DNA from: Nautilus pompilius
Taxonomy: Eukaryota; Mollusca; Cephalopoda; Nautilida; Nautilidae
Length of the DNA: 64,000 nucleotides
Direction of reading: 5' to 3'
Assembly (NCBI GenBank): GCA_018389105.1
Contig: JACATO010001527.1
Span: 217,501-281,500 of the forward strand
The notes under the pieces are model-generated. The model was not told where the DNA came from. It did no database searches and saw nothing but the letters and a program-made list of their open reading frames with translations. Below, piece by piece: positions 58,960 through 64,000 of the stretch. A program made the position numbers and the translations under genes. How positions within the stretch are numbered: position 1 is the stretch's first letter; every line of letters starts with the position of its first letter.

Positions 58960-59185
58960 AATAGGGCCCAGCAATTCTGGCCAACTTTGGCAGGGAAATC
59001 CCTACTATAATTCTTCCAAGGGGGGGGGGGGTATAGATGTGGGAGGAAACCCATGCAGTTGGCTGGCAAAGAAAAGCCAAAGAAACTGTGCCAAGGTGAG
59101 GTATGTTAAAACAAGTCAATCCCCTGCAGGTTTAGACTCCGGACCTTGACCTTAACAGTCCAGTAAACAAACTGCAGCACTGCCC
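58960..59185 (-). repeat. tRNA-derived SINE, family I, inverted
   Basis: On the minus strand the head has CTGGGCAGTGCTGCAGTTTG and a B-box-like CCGGAGTCTAAACCTGC. The body follows with a TTTCTTTGCCAGCCAACTGC block and ATGGGTTTCCTCCCACATC. It contains a 12-base G-run on the + strand near 59020-59031. Confidence 0.65.
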
Positions 59186-59330
59186 AGTAATAGAATTAAT
59201 AAGTGGAATAAATTACCTGGAGGTGTAGCTAAACTTGGTATTGATAAGCATTTCCCTTCCCCAGAAGCACTTGAATATCCCCGATGGCTTCCAGCTTCCT
59301 TATAATAACAGCTATTTAAAAATATTTCAA
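59186..59330 (+). pseudogene. Retrotransposon protein C-terminal fragment
   Basis: One + strand frame reads NKWNKLPGGVAKLGIDKHF and shortly after EALEYPRWLPASL, then a stop. A WN-x-LP motif followed by a VDAF/IDKH-like helix is the usual C-terminal tail of many non-LTR retrotransposon reverse-transcriptase proteins in invertebrates. The fragment is only about 40 codons, directly abuts a SINE and has no upstream domain. The family assignment rests on this short motif. Confidence 0.45.
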
Positions 59331-59429
59331 ATATGGCAATTCTCATAAGTCAAATAAAGAATAAGCATTTAAACAAATTTAATGTTCAAACACTGTACAA
59401 TATACGCAGTCATTCTGTTTGTGCCATAT

Positions 59430-60098
59430 TACAGTAAACTCTGGATATAGCGGCACTCTATCTAATCACAATGTCTATCTAATGGCATATGTCACAGCTC
59501 TGGTGGCAGATACGGCAACCAACTTAAGCTTGTTTATAGTCACCATCTTGGAAGTGCACATAGCTCATTTCTCTCGTCTTTTATCATATGATAACTTTTG
59601 CACTCCTCAATAATGGCTCCTAGATTTGACAAAGCAAGTACTGGAGAAAAACAAAGGAGGACTACACTTAACATTGCTGATAAAATTGAAATAGTCGAGA
59701 AATTAGAAAAAGATGTAAGCAGAAATGTTTTGGAATGAGAGTACGATGCTGGTTCATCGATCATTCTCCAGATGCAGCAATTGAAACACCACCACCAGAG
59801 GAGCGAGTAAACAATGTTGTGTAGCGTATAATTGTTTTTTACACGTATGTAACATGTTGTGCATACATTTTTGAAATATAATTGTTTTATTCACGCATAT
59901 TTTCCGTATACAATTTGATGTAAATGAGTTTTTTTGAATATTTTGATTCAACTGGCAGTACATACATGTCCATTTTATATTCTACTTATTTACACTTCCC
60001 TTATACCTTACTTATATGGCCGCTCCATATAACAGAATATTCGATATAACGGCATCCCTGATTCCTCGAGGATGCCGTTATTTACAGAATTTACTGTA
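59430..60098 (+). mobile_element. pogo/Tigger-like deletion derivative (665 bp)
   Basis: The element spans 59432-60096 between TA dinucleotides (59430-59431 and 60097-60098). The left end reads CAGTAAACTCTGGATATAGC and the right end, inward, CAGTAAATTCTGTAAATAAC. Both continue into CGGCA. Near 60050 GGATGCCGTTAT and its mirror ATAACGGCATCC add an inner inverted pair. The interior keeps the start of a pogo-type DNA-binding domain from about 59612 (TTLNIADKIEIVEKLEKD), soon stopped. Most of the transposase is deleted. CAGT ends plus TA duplication fit the pogo branch of Tc1/mariner. Confidence 0.85.
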
Positions 60099-63000
60099 CT
60101 GCATAAAATAATAATCAAAACTAACCTTTACAAACGAGTTTATTCTTATAACAAGCAACCTTTTTACTCACTGCAACAGTTGCAAATAGCCATCAGTCTC
60201 TTCTTTCATTATTAGATGTGTCTTATCTAGAGATGAACTTTATTTGTTATTGTATTGGTGAAACAAAAGCATCTTTTCAAGACCTCCATCTTGAGCATCA
60301 ATGTGCCTTGCCATTTAGAAAGCATGGCGATTGGTTGAAAGACTAGAAATGTATAAAACTTTCAACTGAAATAACTAGTCTCAAGGTGAGTCAGAGAATG
60401 CAGTTAATGGATATGCCAAGCATCACTGTTTGTTTCTGCATCAATAATCTGCAGCTATTAGGTGGGAAAGTCCACAAAGGTATCTCAAATCTTTTTTATG
60501 TAGATGATGATCAGCAGATTTGTTGAAATATCTGCAGAACAGCACAGAGCAAAGCAGGAATGAGATACTATCAGCCACAGCATCTGAGAACCCATGATAT
60601 GTGAACTAATGATGACTGAAAAAATGGTACCACCTGATAACCTTGGATCTGCAGTCAGAATAGATACAGTAGTAGATAATATAGCTTCCAACCTATGCAC
60701 ATAATATGTATAAGCCTTTACTTTCTACCATTAGCACAAACTCCACAAGACTTTAATAGTATCTAAATTGAGATGCACCATTTCCACTTTATGCACTATA
60801 TAGTGTATATACACATACATATAATACAACATGACCAAAATGTTATTTCGCACAGTCAGTTGGGTTTAACTCCTAAAGACTAACAGATGTATAAGTTTGC
60901 ATACTCAGGGGTTCATGAGAAATGCAAGCCCAAAGTTTGCAGATTTTCCAACTGAAGGGAGATCAACACTAAGCTGTGTAACATCATGTTGAAACAACCA
61001 TGTCAATTGTAAAATTAAGTTACAAACAGCTCCATAAGTTCACATATGGTAGAAAATATTTCAGAGATGGAATCGAATAGCGTAAGTGGTACCCCACTGC
61101 CAGTGGCAAAAAATGTAAATTCTAAGTCCATGATTATGCACGCTTACGTCAGTGTGTTATGGTTTGAAAGTTATAAGCAACCAACTCCACGAACTTCATG
61201 GTCACCCCGTAGATAGTTATGTTCTTCACTCTACAATATGAGATACTTCATGAACGTATACTTATGAACAAACGTGTAAAAAATACTTTCAAATTCAACA
61301 TGACTTTTGGAGGGTTTTATCACTATTAAATCTTTTTAAAATTAACCTTTTGATGAACTTATCCTGCTGTAGTCTTTATAATAGGGCTCTGCTAGGTATC
61401 ATCCTGAAGATGGCAACATTACTACCAGAAATATCAATAAAAGCCAAGATCATTTTAGTGACAAAAAGCGGAAATCAAGTCTAACACAATAACACCGCCA
61501 TCAATGTATTCTTAATTGTTCATCAGAGAAACTTTTCAAGATAAAACAAAGAAATACATATTTTGTCTTAAATGAAATACCATAAAAGTCATTTGGGAAA
61601 TTATTTAAACAAATAGCACTTAACCATTCAGTAGCATAATAAATCCAAGGAAAGCAACTCTTAACTGCTCCAAAATATCCAAAGTTCTAAAGTTTTAATC
61701 TAATAAAAAAAATTTAAAAAAACTAATGAACACTATAAATATAGCTTCTGTTCTTTAATAAACTGATTTTTCTTAAATAAACTCGGCAGATTATCTTTTC
61801 TGGGCATTTAGAACAAGCAAAAAGGTTAAATGTATTAATCCAACCATTTCTGGATTGCTCATGACTATTTCTTGATCAGCTTGCATGTTTATTTGTCCAT
61901 TGTTTTTTTGTTAGTGTCTTTTAAGCACATGGTCATTGTTAACTTACAAATAATAATTTAAAAAAGTACAGGGTGGTTGGTTTTGTGATCACCAACTACA
62001 GATTGCTATTAAACTTATTAAATGTCAAAAAACAAAATTTTAAATTTACAAAGCAACAACAAAAAATAATTAGTCAACAAATGCCAAAACCAGACATTGA
62101 TTTTCTAATTTTGTTCACTGTCAACAAAAATAACGATACTCAAACAAAAGGAAAACAAAGTTCTAAGAAGGAAATGAAAGTAGAGCCACCATTCAGCTGA
62201 ACCTATTGTATGGAAGTCGCTGACAGATGTTAATAATGTACTAAAACTGCTTTTGTTGTTTTTTTTTTAATGCAATGCCAATAGAAAAGCAGAAGAGCTC
62301 TACACATCTAGATAAGGGTTTCTGATGCTAAACTAATAGAGATTCCATAGTGTTCTTCCTCAAATCAGCAGGAGATCCAGCCAAGAGCCTTATGTCAACC
62401 AGATGGAAGTTAATGTACTGTAACAGCCGTCAAATAAGCCTATCGTCTCACCTCAACAGATGGGAACAACTGTGTAGAGATACACTGATTTTGTACTTAC
62501 ACTAATTGCTGTGTTCTTTTTGTTATTTCTGCTTAGCAGTGGAAACAAAAAAGCAGTCTGAATACACTTTATATTTTAAAAAATAAATTTAAACAAACCT
62601 AACCTGGCAGATATAATTGTGGACTCATCTACATACTTTTCTCGTGTGACAAAACCTCATTTAAAAATGTTTTTTCCTTTTAACACATATGAACATTTTA
62701 AGTTATATTCTTATACACATCAACACTAGTAAATTGATTTAAGTATGAAATATAAGCCATTTCAAAGGCAAATCACAAATTTAAGACTGCCATCTGCATA
62801 GCCTGATAAGTAAATATGGCTAGGCACTTCAGAAGTGAGCATATATTGTGCAAGAGCAGCTTGTGATCTGCTCCCATACAAATAAAATAAATAATAAACA
62901 GATAAAGTTTGCACTAAATATTTTAAGTAAAGCCTACACAATTAAAAAATGAAATGTCTGAAAGCTTTTTCTTCATAGTTAATGTATATGTTAAAATCTC

Positions 63001-63424
63001 CATCAATTCTATAATTGTGTTCATGAGGATTTATGATAAAGCCTCTAATTCTAATCAAAATTTGTCCAGAATAAATCAGAGCAAAATATTTGTTTTTTGT
63101 TCAAATTTAGTTTCAGTCACTGAAAGTCAAGAATCCATTGTTACCACTTGGCAGTATACGTTATGAATGATGGTGCATTAAATGCTAACCAACCTAGGAT
63201 TCAGCCCAAGCATATATTTATTAAATAATACAATTCTTTCCACCTGAAGCATCACTTTCCTACCTTCCAAGAGTAAGAGGAAATCTTGTTATCCCACCTT
63301 AACGATAACTGTTTCAAACAATTAGCTTTGTTGAAAGTCTATAGCACTATGCACATCAACTGTGGCTGACTGGGCAAGTGAACCCTAACCCTTGCCTCTT
63401 TCCCAGTAAACAATAGAACAACAT
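60099..63424. other. Gene-free stretch
   Basis: AT-rich DNA. The part at 60137-60215 resembles 19984-20062 (TTTATTCTTAT...CAACCT...TACTC), and 62447-62475 may hold a further trace. This suggests an old dispersed repeat. No coding frame is supportable. Confidence 0.45.
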
Positions 63425-63645
63425 AAAACAGATCAGTTGGCTTAGCGGACATGGCATGCTGGGTAATCAAGACACCCTGCATGAATTAATATCACTTGTA
63501 ACGTGGCAGGAGATTCCTTTCTCTTTAACCCTTCTACTTCAGTGCATGCAGACATATGCAGTAGTGATCCTGCTATTATTTGAGTTTCCTGTGAGGGGAG
63601 AATCATTTTGGGAGGTCAGGTGGCCTGGCAGAGCAGATGTATCTG
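63425..63645 (+). repeat. tRNA-derived SINE head with unassigned tail
   Basis: AGATCAGTTGGCTTAGCGGA (A-box-like) is followed by CTGCATGAATTAATATCAC (B-box-like) about 45 nt later. The tail (TGAGTTTCCTGTGAGGGG and onward) is not clearly family I or II. The head lacks a proper anticodon stem, so it is not called as a tRNA gene. Confidence 0.45.
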
Positions 63646-64000
63646 CCCTTCTAAAAAAAATTTTTTTTTAAATTTAATTTTTTTTTGCGCAGACAAGTGG
63701 ATGTTGGGGATTATGATCGCTGCAGCTTGAGGGCCAAACTTATGACATCTAATCAAATAGAAGCTGCATTGTTTCCAATGTCAGTTGTGGTTGTAAATCT
63801 TTGATAAAAGAAAATTCACAGAAAGTCCAGAGCGGTGGCATCGAGACCTGTACATAGAGCACACAGAGCAAACTCTTTGTTATCCACTTTTGGCTCAGTT
63901 TGCATAACAGTTCCAGAAGCTGCTAATGGTTGGATATAAGATCTTCAGGGTTTACAAGTTCTTCAAATTTGAAGATGAGACCAAGTCATGAAAGTAGTGC
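63646..64000. other. Featureless end of window
   Basis: A/T homopolymers at 63650-63690, then unassigned sequence. Any feature running off the right edge cannot be judged. Confidence 0.5.

Noticed and set aside
1-64000. CRISPR arrays, bacterial operons, ribosome binding sites, rRNA genes, phage genes
   Set aside because: None present; direct repeats at 4991-5341 are contiguous units without spacers, and the sequence is plainly animal.

Overview
This window reads as nuclear DNA of an animal, probably a mollusc and possibly a cephalopod. It is AT-rich, full of microsatellites and homopolymer runs, and has no bacterial-type gene packing. Every reading frame with recognisable protein similarity is the remains of a transposable element. 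I found no intact host gene. The phylum is an inference from the repeat mix (mariner, Tc1-like, hAT and pogo-like elements, tRNA-derived SINEs, a 50-bp tandem repeat) and is the least certain statement here. The window is best described as a gene desert or the inside of very large introns.

Layout. 1-4.4 kb: unique AT-rich DNA with two candidate micro-exons. 4.4-5.3 kb: SINE pieces and a seven-copy 50-bp tandem repeat. 5.3-14.9 kb: richer, homopolymer-laden sequence with palindromes, a 0.4-kb polypurine minisatellite and possible conserved non-coding DNA. 14.9-15.4 kb: a degenerate ~85-bp tandem repeat that shares a core with the 50-bp repeat. 15.9-18.2 kb: a complete 2.26-kb DNA transposon with terminal inverted repeats, an 8-bp target duplication and a broken ~1-kb gene of unfamiliar type; this is the most interesting object. 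20.4-21.2 kb: Tc1-like transposase fossil. 22.9-24.5 kb and 30.3-31.2 kb: homeodomain-site-rich stretches that may be regulatory. 28.4-29.7 kb: a complete mariner with TIRs and a TA duplication, whose transposase has lost two catalytic aspartates and carries a frameshift. 35.1-36.9 kb: BED-finger hAT transposase pseudogene. 39.9-42.1 kb and 47.5-48.6 kb: three copies of an unclassified repeat (two direct and about 98% identical, one inverted), tied to a 73-bp palindromic MITE. 53.0-53.9 kb: deleted Tc1-like element with TIRs. 59.0-60.1 kb: SINE, retrotransposon tail and a 665-bp pogo/Tigger-like deletion derivative.

Working together. No operon-like or pathway logic is visible. The organisation is layers of cut-and-paste elements and SINEs over a background that may hold long-range enhancers. 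Element boundaries, duplications and reading-frame breaks were read by eye. Family assignments rest on recognised motifs, not on searches.
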